Shown: one piece after another, positions 33,204 to 40,912 of the stretch | Numbering within the stretch: the stretch's first letter is position 1 | How the letters are laid out: each line of letters starts with the position of its first letter | Origin: Kitasatospora sp. MAP5-34 | Lineage (GTDB): Bacteria > Actinomycetota > Actinomycetes > Streptomycetales > Streptomycetaceae | Length of the DNA: 64,000 bases | Assembly: GCF_029894335.1 (NCBI RefSeq) | Contig: NZ_JARXZC010000003.1 | Span: forward strand, 186,001 to 250,000 | Direction of reading: 5' to 3' | Notes under the pieces: model-generated | Told to the model about the DNA's origin: nothing | What the model saw: the letters and a program-made list of their open reading frames with translations, nothing else | The model's database searches: none | Program-made: the position numbers and the translations under genes

Positions 33204-34094
33204 TTAGAGCCGGGGGTGGAACTCGTAGCCGAGCTTCTTGGCCTTCTCGACGGAGAAGTCGCGGAAACCCTGACTGACCAGCAGCTCGCCCTCCGGGGAG
33301 TACTGGTAGATGCCCATGTCGTAGCGGGGGCCCATGAAGACGGTGAAGGAGGACCTGTCGACCTCCCGCTCCTGGCTTTCGGGCACCTGGTGCACCACGG
33401 CGGTGATCGGCTGCGCGCAGTGCTTGGTGAGAACCTCCAGGCAGTCGCCGAGATTCACGATGAAGTTGGACCGATCGACATCGATCGGGATCCACTCGCC
33501 CTCATGGCGCAGCTCCAGGCCCGGCTGGTCGGCGTAAAGGACGGTGATGAACCCGCTGTCGGTGTGCTCCACGATGCCGATCCGGCCGCGCAGGTTGGAT
33601 CGGTAGTGGTTGATCGTCGAGTGGCACCAGCCGTTGCCCAGGCTCGCGCCGCCGGTGATGGTGTCCCAGTCCGCCTCGGGCGCGCCGGCCAGCTCCAGCA
33701 CTCCGTGCAGGGTGGCGAGGGTCAGGCTCTCCATCTTGCGCAGCAGAGCCACCGCCTCGGCGGGCAGGTAGGTGTCCCAGTGCGCGCTCTCCAGCTGGAG
33801 CTGCTCCACCTGGTCGGGGCGGTCCGAGTAGCCGAGCTTGGAGTCCGCGTGCCCCTCGGTCAGATGGCCCCGGTAGCGGTCCGCCGGGTCGGTGCGCGGC
33901 TGGTAGAAGCTGCGGCACAGGTCCAATCCGGGCTGCATGTCCAGGGCCTCGGGGATGGCGATCAGGAAGGCGCCCAGTGCCAGTGCCTGGTTCGCCTGCT
34001 CCTGGTTCTCGAACGCCAGTCGGCCGTCGACGACTTCAGCCCTGGGCAGGCGCAACCGGCTCGCGGTGGCCGGTGCTGCGGTGGTGTCGGTCAT
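33204..34094 (-). CDS. bcmF: Fe(II)/2-oxoglutarate oxygenase, bcmF position
   Basis: A 296-residue non-heme iron oxygenase, more distant from the other four oxygenases of the operon. Iron ligands are His177 and Asp179 (VEHTDSGFITVL) and His235 (AVVHQV); Arg247 (RSSFTVF) is the cosubstrate ligand. GGAGGGGA precedes ATG 34094; gaps of 57 and 50 bp separate it from its neighbours. In published bicyclomycin work one of the five oxygenases introduces the exocyclic methylene; position suggests but does not prove this one. The shared fold and tight spacing place it on the same pathway. Confidence 0.87.
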   Translation of the reverse strand: MTDTTAAPATASRLRLPRAEVVDGRLAFENQEQANQALALGAFLIAIPEALDMQPGLDLCRSFYQPRTDPADRYRGHLTEGHADSKLGYSDRPDQVEQLQLESAHWDTYLPAEAVALLRKMESLTLATLHGVLELAGAPEADWDTITGGASLGNGWCHSTINHYRSNLRGRIGIVEHTDSGFITVLYADQPGLELRHEGEWIPIDVDRSNFIVNLGDCLEVLTKHCAQPITAVVHQVPESQEREVDRSSFTVFMGPRYDMGIYQYSPEGELLVSQGFRDFSVEKAKKLGYEFHPRL

Positions 34095-34151
34095 GCGTTC
34101 CCCTCCAGGTGGTTGGGCAGTACGAGTGCGCTCGGTCGGCCGGTTGTCGAC

Positions 34152-35099
34152 CTAGAGTTCGCCGTTGTTGCCGTCATAGGTGCGGCTCACCTCTTGGACG
34201 GCGAAGTCGGCTACCGACTGGACGGCGTGGGGCATGCCGTCCTGGTAGCGGTAGATGGTTGCCGAGAGGTCGGAGTCGAGGAAGGTGACGTAGGACCAGC
34301 GGTCGCCCTGTCCTGGTTCCCGTTCGGTGCGGACCACGCCGTGGACGCTGGCCCTGACCGGTGTGGCCAGCTGCTCGGTCAGCACCTCGATCGAGCTGCC
34401 GAAGTTGACCACGAAGTAGCCCGGTTCGGGGTGGACGGCGCACAGTTCGCCGTCGATGAGTGCCAGCAGGCCCGGCTCGGTGGAGCGCAGGACGGTCACC
34501 CAGCCGGAGTCGCGGTGGAACTTCGAACCGCGGACCTTCTTCTCGGCACGGAAGTGGTTGAACGCGAGCATCTGGTGGCCGGCCCGCTCGGTGAGGCCGC
34601 CGGTGATCTCCGCCCAGTCCCGGACCGGTACGGCCAGTTCGGTCAGGACCCCGCGCAGGACCCCGATGCCGATGTCCACCATACCCTCACCGAGCGCGGC
34701 TACCTGACTGGGCAACAGGTTCCAGTTGGCACGCTCGATGTAGAAGTTCTCCCACTGGTCGTGCTCCCGGTCGAAGTAGCCCTGGTAGTCGCCGGGCACC
34801 GGCACCTCGCGATAGCCCCGATAGCGGTCGAGCCCGTCGCCCACAGGCTGCTCGAAGAAGTGCTGGGAAAACCGGTCCCCTGGGGTGGTGTCGGTCCCCG
34901 CAGGCATCCGCACCCGGAAGAAGCCCTGGCTCAAGGCCCGCTCGAAGCCACCGGCCAGCTCGAAGACGAGGCGCTCCCCGATGAGTTCGGCGCGCTGGAG
35001 ATCGGCGCGCCGGTACGCGGATGCCGCTTCGCGCTCGCCCGGCATAGGGGGCAGACGGACTTCGGTCCGCGTGGTGGCGGACGTGACGTGCTCGCTCAT
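34152..35099 (-). CDS. bcmE: Fe(II)/2-oxoglutarate oxygenase, bcmE position
   Basis: A 315-residue oxygenase with the complete site: His195 and Asp197 (SKFHRDSGWVTVL), His253 (ASVHGV) and Arg267 (DRWSYVTF). It has an N-terminal extension of about 40 residues before the conserved RLVFELAGGFERALSQGFF segment. ATG 35099 overlaps the P450 stop by 4 bp, so the two are translationally coupled. It is closest in motif style to the bcmG-position protein (HxDSGWVTVLRS(V/T)EPGL in both), which suggests these two arose by duplication within the cluster. Confidence 0.88.
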   Translation of the reverse strand: MSEHVTSATTRTEVRLPPMPGEREAASAYRRADLQRAELIGERLVFELAGGFERALSQGFFRVRMPAGTDTTPGDRFSQHFFEQPVGDGLDRYRGYREVPVPGDYQGYFDREHDQWENFYIERANWNLLPSQVAALGEGMVDIGIGVLRGVLTELAVPVRDWAEITGGLTERAGHQMLAFNHFRAEKKVRGSKFHRDSGWVTVLRSTEPGLLALIDGELCAVHPEPGYFVVNFGSSIEVLTEQLATPVRASVHGVVRTEREPGQGDRWSYVTFLDSDLSATIYRYQDGMPHAVQSVADFAVQEVSRTYDGNNGEL

Positions 35100-36526
35100 T
35101 CATTGCCCTTTTGAGGGAGGTGGTGTGGTGAGATGCGGATCGTTCCCGGTGCGACTGGACGGGGCATGGACGAGTACGCGCGCAACCGCGTGTCGACACC
35201 CTCGACGGTGACCCTGTAGTGCCTGTACAGTTCATCGGCCACAATGGACTGGATCCGGACCGAGAACAGGCGGCCGGGGCACTTCCTCGGATTGCGTTCG
35301 GAGTTGATCATGCTGAACGAATTGATCTCGTAGCGGTTGCGGGACAGCATCGAGGAGACGGTCTCGCGCTCCGATCGCATGATCGCCCGGATGTTCGCAG
35401 GGTCGAAGCACTCGGGGTTCGGGAAGGCCGTCGGGTCCTGGTTGGCCCCTCTTCGGTCGAGCCAGATCATCGTTCCAGCCGGCAACTCGGCTTGCCTGCC
35501 CTGGTGCTGGAGCAGGAAGGGCACGGTGGTGCGGCGCCACAGCGCGGTCGGGTTGCTGCCCGCCAGCCGGACGGCCTCCAGTACTGCCAGGTCAAGCGTC
35601 GAGAGGCGGCCGCCCGGCTCGCCGGTCCCACCGGCGAGAGCCGCATCCCGGTGGGCCGGTGCGGTCTCCAGGAAGCAGAGCAGCCAGAGCAGGCTCAGCG
35701 CGGTGGTGTCGAAGGTGGCAACGATGAGCGTTGCGAGTTCCTTCAGCTGCGCGCCGTTCAGGGCCGATATTCCCGCCCTGGTCAACGGCGTTTCCCACAG
35801 GGCGAGATGACGCACGATCATATTGGCGTCGGACGCAGTCGCCAAGCACTCCAGGTTGTCGAGGAGCAGGTCCCGGACGAAACGCTCGATTGCCTCCAGC
35901 TCACGCAGTGCGACGTCATTCTTCTTGCTGATCACCTCTGAAGCGATGTCGAAGAAGCTGCGGACCACCTCGGCGTACTCGGGCATCGCCAGGTATTCCG
36001 TGAGCGGCCGCTGTCGCAGGTCCAGCACGCCGGGCAGTTGGCTGTCCACGTAGGCGACCAGCTGCAACGCGAACTCGTCGAGGGGCCAGGTCCGTTCGGT
36101 TGCCGAGCCGAGGAAAGCGGCCGCATGCCGACGGATCTCCGGCTCCAGGTCGTCCACGAACCTGCCGTTGCCCAGTGAACGTTCCACTGCCGCACGCTTG
36201 GCCGGCCGGTCCGGATGCGCATTGTCCAGCGACCCCATGAAGTCCCCGAACAGTTCGCTGTTGGCCGCCGTCGAAGGGGCCAGCACAGCCTCGTTCACCA
36301 TCGGGTCGTTGGTCAGCTGATAGACGGCGACCTCGGCGCCGAAACGGAAGGTGCAGATGCCCCCGTTGGCTTCGGCGAGCGCGCCGATGCCGGAACGACG
36401 GAAGTAGTCGCTCGCCTGCTCCCCACGAACCACAGTGGCTTCGTGAAACGCTTCCTGATGCCCAACCAGCTCGTCCGGCCCGGGGTGGTGTGCCAGCAGC
36501 AGCTGCCCCGTTTCGGTAGCCGACAT
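35096..36526 (-). CDS. bcmD: Divergent cytochrome P450, bcmD position
   Basis: A 476-residue P450-like protein. The K-helix ExxR is present (EAVRLAGSNPTALWRR), and the axial Cys416 lies in NSERNPRKCPGRLF. The usual heme loop FGxGxHxCxG is therefore replaced by a loop with only Cys and the following Gly kept. The I-helix reads VATFDTTAL instead of AGxxTT. The start codon shares one base with the previous stop (TGATG). In known bicyclomycin clusters the sole P450 (BcmD) sits between the second and third oxygenase genes, exactly as here, and performs a late hydroxylation. The divergence may be normal for that family. Confidence 0.85.
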   Translation of the reverse strand: MSATETGQLLLAHHPGPDELVGHQEAFHEATVVRGEQASDYFRRSGIGALAEANGGICTFRFGAEVAVYQLTNDPMVNEAVLAPSTAANSELFGDFMGSLDNAHPDRPAKRAAVERSLGNGRFVDDLEPEIRRHAAAFLGSATERTWPLDEFALQLVAYVDSQLPGVLDLRQRPLTEYLAMPEYAEVVRSFFDIASEVISKKNDVALRELEAIERFVRDLLLDNLECLATASDANMIVRHLALWETPLTRAGISALNGAQLKELATLIVATFDTTALSLLWLLCFLETAPAHRDAALAGGTGEPGGRLSTLDLAVLEAVRLAGSNPTALWRRTTVPFLLQHQGRQAELPAGTMIWLDRRGANQDPTAFPNPECFDPANIRAIMRSERETVSSMLSRNRYEINSFSMINSERNPRKCPGRLFSVRIQSIVADELYRHYRVTVEGVDTRLRAYSSMPRPVAPGTIRISPHHLPQKGNE

Positions 36527-37422
36527 CAGGAGCCCGCCTCGGCGGCGCTGCCGACGATGCCGAAGTCCTGATAGCCGTCGTCCCAGGTGGCCCGGTTGAA
36601 GTCGCGCAGGAACTCCTCCACCGTCCGCAGCTGATCGACCGTGTTGTCGGGGCGCACCTGGTAGAGGTGGCCGGTGGCCGGCGGGTTGAGAAAGGCGGCG
36701 AAGGAGAAGCGATCCCCCTGCTCAGGGTTCGGCTCGCACTGGCGAACCCGGTGCAGGATGGCCCGCACTCGTGGCGCGAGTGGCTCGGTGAGCACCTCGA
36801 AGGCGCCGCCAAAGTTGATCACGAAGTAGCCGGGGGCCGGGTCGATCGGCGTCCACTCACCGTCGATGTGGGACTCCAGTCCGTCCTGCTCGATGTAGAG
36901 CAGGGTGACGAAACCGGTGTCCTGGTGCGGGGCGCAGCCCAACTGCCGGCGCTCGGGCCGATAGTGGCTCGCCGCGAACCAGCGCGTGCCGCCTCCCGCG
37001 ACCGCGCCACCGGTGATCTGCTCCCAGAGGTGCTCGGGCACGGCCAGTTCGGCGAGCGCGGCCCGCAGCACGAGGAGTGCGAGGTCGTCCATCCGTTCGC
37101 ACATCCGCACCACCTCGACGGGGAGGCTCCGCCGCCGATCCGACTCGTCCACCAGCAGGTGCTCAGTCTGGAAGTGCTCCCGGTCGAAGTAGATGCCCTC
37201 CCGCCCGCGGAACCCGGTATAGCCGGACTCAGGCGCACCGACCGGCTCGGCCGGACGGTAGAACCGCTTGCACAGCCGGATGCCGGGCGCCAGGTCCAGG
37301 TCGGCCGGAATGGCGAGCCGGAGGCATCCGTCGTGCAGCGCCTGCCGCAGCCCACCGGGGGTCTCGAAGAGCAGGTCGTCACCCTCGACCGCCGCGCGCT
37401 GCAGGTTCATGGGAGCGGTCAC
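36526..37422 (-). CDS. bcmC: Fe(II)/2-oxoglutarate oxygenase, bcmC position
   Basis: A 298-residue oxygenase. Iron ligands: His166 and Asp168 (CAPHQDTGFVTLL) and His224 (AILHRV); Arg238 (DRFSFAAF) binds 2-oxoglutarate. The protein begins directly with the family's strand (MTAPMNLQRAAVEGDDLLFE). ATG 37422 overlaps the previous oxygenase stop (ATGA), and its own stop overlaps the P450 start. It is third in the operon, equivalent to bcmC. Exact regiochemistry is not inferable. Confidence 0.88.
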   Translation of the reverse strand: MTAPMNLQRAAVEGDDLLFETPGGLRQALHDGCLRLAIPADLDLAPGIRLCKRFYRPAEPVGAPESGYTGFRGREGIYFDREHFQTEHLLVDESDRRRSLPVEVVRMCERMDDLALLVLRAALAELAVPEHLWEQITGGAVAGGGTRWFAASHYRPERRQLGCAPHQDTGFVTLLYIEQDGLESHIDGEWTPIDPAPGYFVINFGGAFEVLTEPLAPRVRAILHRVRQCEPNPEQGDRFSFAAFLNPPATGHLYQVRPDNTVDQLRTVEEFLRDFNRATWDDGYQDFGIVGSAAEAGS

Positions 37423-38402
37423 CGGCTCTCCTCCGCGGGACGCTCGGTGCCCTGGTAGATCTCCAGATCGTTGGACTCGATCAACTCGCGTGAGGAGCAG
37501 AGCCGTTCGAGATCCGAGCCGGTCCGGTAGCGGTAGATGCCGTCATCCTCGCCCGGTTCGCATCGACTGGAGCTGAAGTGGCCGAAGCTCGAACGATCGC
37601 CGTGCTGATGGGCCACCCTGTGCATGATCGCGGAGACCGGGCAGGCGCTCGTCCCGGTGAGGATCTCCATCGAGAGGCCGAAGTTGACGACAAAACAGTC
37701 CGGCTCGACAGGTACGGCTTCCCACTGATCCTGGCGGTTGACCTGCAACCCCGAGCTGGTGGTGCGCAGGATCGTCAGAAACCCGTCGTCCTTGTGGGAG
37801 TTCAGGCCGATCTCCGCCATCGCGGGCCGATAGTGGTTGAAGGTCAGGTGGTAGGAGCCGTTTCCGTCCGAGCAACGGCCGGTGGCGAGCGGCCACAGGG
37901 TGCGCGGAATGCCGACCTCGGCCAGGACCGAGCGCAGCACCTGCTGCGACAGTTCGGTCAGCGCCTCGCCGAGCCGCGTGATCTCCGCCGGGAAGGTGCC
38001 GGCCCAGAAGCGGCGTTCGAGCAGGAACTGCTCGATCTGGTTGACCCGTTGATGGTAGCCGAGAAGTGCGTCGCCGAACTGCTCCGGGCCGAGCTCACGG
38101 AAGGAGCCGTACGGCCGAGCGCCGCGGCCACGATAGAAATCCTGGCTGAACTCGTCGCCGACCGAGACGTCCAGGCCGCTGGGGATCCGGAGAAGGAACA
38201 CTCCGTCGGCCAGCGCCCGGGCGCGGGCTTTCGGTCCCGCAAAAGTCAGTTCATCACCCTCTGTCCAACCGACCTCCAGATCTGCCTGGGCCGGGACCTG
38301 CGGATCCGAGGTCCAGTCGTCGCCGCTTCGCTTCTCGTACACATCCTGGTAGATACGGCCGGCGCGAATCTTCGGGGTCGCCTGCGGGGTTCCGCTCGCC
38401 AT
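37419..38402 (-). CDS. bcmB: Fe(II)/2-oxoglutarate oxygenase, bcmB position
   Basis: A 327-residue oxygenase with an extended N-terminus (about 45 residues) before VGWTEGDELTFAGPKARARA. Iron ligands: His203 and Asp205 (LNSHKDDGFLTIL) and His261 (AIMHRV); Arg270 (DRSSFGHF) is the cosubstrate ligand. ATG 38402 follows TAGGA and lies 2 bp after the CDPS stop. It is the first oxygenase gene, as bcmB is in bicyclomycin clusters. Literature assigns formation of the oxygen-bridged bicycle to one of the bcm oxygenases; I cannot confirm which from sequence alone. Confidence 0.88.
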   Translation of the reverse strand: MASGTPQATPKIRAGRIYQDVYEKRSGDDWTSDPQVPAQADLEVGWTEGDELTFAGPKARARALADGVFLLRIPSGLDVSVGDEFSQDFYRGRGARPYGSFRELGPEQFGDALLGYHQRVNQIEQFLLERRFWAGTFPAEITRLGEALTELSQQVLRSVLAEVGIPRTLWPLATGRCSDGNGSYHLTFNHYRPAMAEIGLNSHKDDGFLTILRTTSSGLQVNRQDQWEAVPVEPDCFVVNFGLSMEILTGTSACPVSAIMHRVAHQHGDRSSFGHFSSSRCEPGEDDGIYRYRTGSDLERLCSSRELIESNDLEIYQGTERPAEESR

Positions 38403-38404
38403 TC

Positions 38405-39139
38405 CTATCGTCCCTTCAACTGGAGTGACACAACGGTTAGTTCACGAAGTTCGGCAGGAGCTTCAGGATGACTTCCGCCGGCCAATTCAGCCAGGGTGCT
38501 GAACGACCCGGGGTAGACCATGACGCCGATGCCCCGCCGCTTGAGGCAGGCGAACACCGCGAACTCCTCCAAGAAGTAGGCACAGGACAGGCCTATTCGG
38601 CGCTCCTGCTCCACGTTGGTCAGCCCCTCGTCGCGTCGCGCGTGATAGGCCTCGCCGAACTCCCGGACCGAGTCACGGAACGCCTGGTCACTGTCGAAGA
38701 GTTCGACCAGCTCAGCGTGGTAGCGGTGATAGTCACCCCATGCCTGGACCTCGCCGCAGGTCAGAAACTCGAACTGGACGCTCGACCCAAACTCCTCGAA
38801 GACCTGTCGGTTTCGCTCGATGAACTCGGCGCCGAGTCGCAGCGCCTCGGCGGTGGCGGCGGGCTCCGGCATCGACCGGGTCGCCGCCAACGTGATCCGG
38901 TGGATGCTGTCACCGACCAGCACCGTGCACCGCGCGAACCGCCGCGACACCCACTCCGCCATCGCGGAAACCTTGGCCGTGCTGAACTGCTGGTTCTCCA
39001 GGCTGACCCCGAGAAAGCAGGCCGCCTCCTGCTCGAACTCCGCCCGCCGGCTGGGCGGTTCCACACCAGCAATCTTCGCTTTGTAGCGCGAAGGCACCGC
39101 GCTCTCGGACGGCTGGAGAGGCAGTAGTGCGCCAGCCAC
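38405..39139 (-). CDS. bcmA: tRNA-dependent cyclodipeptide synthase, bcmA type
   Basis: A 244-residue enzyme that makes a diketopiperazine from two aminoacyl-tRNAs. The catalytic Ser46 lies in FLGVSLENQQF (AlbC Ser37 in GxSxxN). The Rossmann core contains AEWVSRRFARCTVLVGDSIHR, and the Tyr188/Glu192 pair sits in CAYFLEEFAVF with the same spacing as AlbC Tyr178/Glu182. GTG 39139 follows a TTGGGGGA ribosome site. It is the first gene of the operon and is followed by the complete bcmB-G set, so cyclo(L-Ile-L-Leu) is the expected product, as for BcmA. A longer start at 39205 has no ribosome site. Confidence 0.92.
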   Translation of the reverse strand: MAGALLPLQPSESAVPSRYKAKIAGVEPPSRRAEFEQEAACFLGVSLENQQFSTAKVSAMAEWVSRRFARCTVLVGDSIHRITLAATRSMPEPAATAEALRLGAEFIERNRQVFEEFGSSVQFEFLTCGEVQAWGDYHRYHAELVELFDSDQAFRDSVREFGEAYHARRDEGLTNVEQERRIGLSCAYFLEEFAVFACLKRRGIGVMVYPGSFSTLAELAGGSHPEAPAELRELTVVSLQLKGR

Positions 39140-39166
39140 TGAAATCCCCCAAGTCTTCGACTGACA

Positions 39167-39183
39167 GAGTCCCCCAGGGACTC
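39167..39183 (-). promoter_or_regulatory. Hairpin in the 5' leader of the bcm-like operon
   Basis: GAGTCCC (39167-39173) and GGGACTC (39177-39183) form a perfect 7-bp stem with a 3-nt loop, 28 bp before the cyclodipeptide synthase start. It may influence initiation or leader stability. Confidence 0.4.
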
Positions 39184-39241
39184 CTGACAACACCCGCCCG
39201 CACATGAAACGTTGGCCGCGAGAGGCAGTGAAAACATCAGT

Positions 39242-39270
39242 ACTATGTCACATGTGAGGTGACGATCCAA
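39242..39270 (-). promoter_or_regulatory. Predicted promoter of the bcm-like operon with palindromic spacer
   Basis: On the minus strand TTGGAT (39265-39270) and CATAGT (39242-39247) are separated by exactly 17 bp. The spacer holds the perfect 10-bp palindrome TCACATGTGA (39248-39257), which fits a repressor or activator site between the boxes. The expected transcript start is near 39235, giving a leader of about 95 nt. Confidence 0.55.
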
Positions 39271-39444
39271 GAAGCTTCTGGTGCGGAGGTGACGCATGAG
39301 AGTGGGCCGCCTCGGGCCGGAAGAGGTGCCCTGGGCGGCGGATCGGCTCAGCAGACGGCCGAGTTGAGGGTGGTCGGACCAGCGGTAGCAGGCGGGTCAG
39401 CCGCCGCGTGTCCTCACGGACCGCGATCCCACCCAACCAGCCCA

Positions 39445-39630
39445 CCGAAGACGCGAGTTGGCCGGCAGGCTGCCGGCGGGCACTGCGAGCTCTGCGGATT
39501 GAGAGAGGACATTCAGGTCCACCAGATCCGCGAGCTCGCCGACCTCGACAACCTCGGGCAGGAACAGCCCGACTGGGCTGCCCTCATGGCCAAGAAACGG
39601 CGGAAGGACTTGGGCCCCCTTCGAGAGAAG
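39445..39630 (+). pseudogene. Group II intron maturase/HNH C-terminal relic
   Basis: The plus-strand frame reads HCELCGLREDIQVHQIRELA, then DLDNLGQEQPDWAALMAKK and RRKDL. This is the C-terminal HNH part of group II intron reverse transcriptase/maturases (CELCGSxEDIxVHHIRxLxDL). The second zinc-binding pair (CxxCH) that should follow is lost: the sequence changes to a hydrophobic segment. No reverse transcriptase domain is present, so it is a relic. Confidence 0.65.
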
Positions 39631-39721
39631 CACCCGGTGATCAGGGCCGCGACGGCCTTGCTCCTGCTCGCGCTGGTGCTGCTGTTCGGGATGGGCTGCT
39701 TCGAGTTGGCATGGGGCTCGT

Positions 39722-40050
39722 GACAGTGAGCATCGGACGGTCGTCCACGCGCGACGGACCAGGCCGCGCACCGCAATGACGGTATCGGCGAGGCCGAAGA
39801 AGGCGTGGATGACGGTGACTTGGCGCTCGTAGCAGGGCCGAGGCGATGGAAGGCGTTCCGCCAGGCGCGGGTCCGTTCGACGGGCGCCTGAACGGAAGCC
39901 TTCTCGCCCTGGTGCGCGATGCGGTTGCGCAGGCCGCGCTCGTCCAGCAAACCGCGGGTCTTGTCGGAGTCATAGCCGGCGCCCAGGTGCACGGTGATGT
40001 CGTCGGGCTGATCCTCCCCAGAGGCCAGTACACCCAGGCTGCCAGGTCGG
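39722..40050 (-). pseudogene. IS5-family transposase, frameshifted C-terminal relic
   Basis: Leftward reading gives VHLGAGYDSDKTRGLLDERG, then LRNRIAHQGEKASVQAPVER and TRAWRNAFHRLG. After a one-base shift near 39845 it continues YERQVTVIHAFFGLADTVI and AVRGLVRRAWTTVRCS. These are the last two catalytic segments of IS5-type DDE transposases (HLDxGYDSxxTRxLL, VERTxxWxNxFxRL). The N-terminal half is missing. It sits between the antibiotic operon and the broken pth2 gene, at the island right edge. Confidence 0.75.
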
Positions 40051-40066
40051 AGTCAGCATGGTGTGT

Positions 40067-40843
40067 CTACGGGCGTCGTAGGCGCGGGGTGGGGCAGTAG
40101 CGCTCGCCTCCTTCAAATGCAACAGTTGGCCCGGGCGCGATCTCCGTGAAGCCCGCGTCGCGGACGACCGGGAGGTCGGCGGCCGTCAGGGCGGCCCAGG
40201 CGGCCGGGGTCGCGGTGCGGACGGCGAGCGGGAAGCCGGCCTCCGACCACTCCTTGCGCCGGGTGTCGTCCAGCCGCCACCAGGCGAGCTGAGCGGCATG
40301 GCCGGTCTGGGCCATGGTCTTGCCCGCGCTCATCTCCAGCTCGGGGTTGACCCAGAGCACGGGGACACCGGGGGCCGGGTCGGCGGGCGGCTCGGGGTCG
40401 TCCAGATCGGTGCCGGAGACCTGGAGCTTGGCCAGCTCCTTGGGCCAGCCGTCCAGCGGGACGGGCGGGTAGACCCGCACCTCGGCGCGCTCCCCGGTCA
40501 CCGTGATGCCGGGCAGCTCGCCCGCCTTGCGCCACTCGCCGCCCCTGGCCCGCCGAACCACCTTCCGGATCCGGGCGTCCTCCCAGGCCGAGACCAGCTC
40601 CGCCCACTCCCCCTCCTCCCCGGTGACCCGGGGGTCGGCGAGCAGGGTGAGCACCGCGCGCGCCGAGGTTTCCAGCGCGTCCGTACGGGCCGGGGAGTCG
40701 GCCTTCTCCAGGTGCAGCACCAATGGCAGCACGTACTGCGGGTTGGCGTCGCGGGCATTCGCGGCGGCGGCGGCTGCGGCCGCGCGTTCGTCGGCGGCGT
40801 CGCCTTCGGGCGCGGTGCTCGGGGCATCGAACGGTGAGGTCAC
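40067..40843 (-). CDS. Pth2-type peptidyl-tRNA hydrolase with altered C-terminus
   Basis: A 258-residue protein whose C-terminal half is the Pth2 fold: VLWVNPELEMSAGKTMAQTG (catalytic Lys/Thr region), HAAQLAWWRL, FPLAVRTATPAAWAAL, VVRDAGFTEIAPG. It would hydrolyse peptidyl-tRNA or similar esters; the N-terminal 120 residues are an actinobacterial addition. After TEIAPG the family expects S-x-TVV-type strand residues, but here the chain becomes PTVAFEGGERYCPTPRLRRP. A fitting native end is found at 12276-12208. Activity may be reduced, or TVAF may partly replace the lost strand. GTG 40843 is the preferred start; ATG 40894 is possible. Confidence 0.8.
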   Translation of the reverse strand: MTSPFDAPSTAPEGDAADERAAAAAAAANARDANPQYVLPLVLHLEKADSPARTDALETSARAVLTLLADPRVTGEEGEWAELVSAWEDARIRKVVRRARGGEWRKAGELPGITVTGERAEVRVYPPVPLDGWPKELAKLQVSGTDLDDPEPPADPAPGVPVLWVNPELEMSAGKTMAQTGHAAQLAWWRLDDTRRKEWSEAGFPLAVRTATPAAWAALTAADLPVVRDAGFTEIAPGPTVAFEGGERYCPTPRLRRP

Positions 40844-40912
40844 CGCACCAGCATGCCAGGGCCGCCACGCCGCCTGGTCGGCGGCGGGCGGCACCGACTC
40901 GTCAGCGGCGGC

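Noticed and set aside
32242..38402. Non-heme iron halogenase among the five oxygenases (suggested by threonine activation, as in SyrB2-type systems)
   Set aside because: All five keep HxD (H203/D205, H166/D168, H195/D197, H177/D179, H173/D175); halogenases have Gly or Ala in place of Asp.
39259..39723. A 154-residue membrane protein gene upstream of the bcm-like operon
   Set aside because: Its centre is a maturase HNH relic and its end lies against an IS5 relic; the hydrophobic C-terminus is probably accidental fusion sequence.
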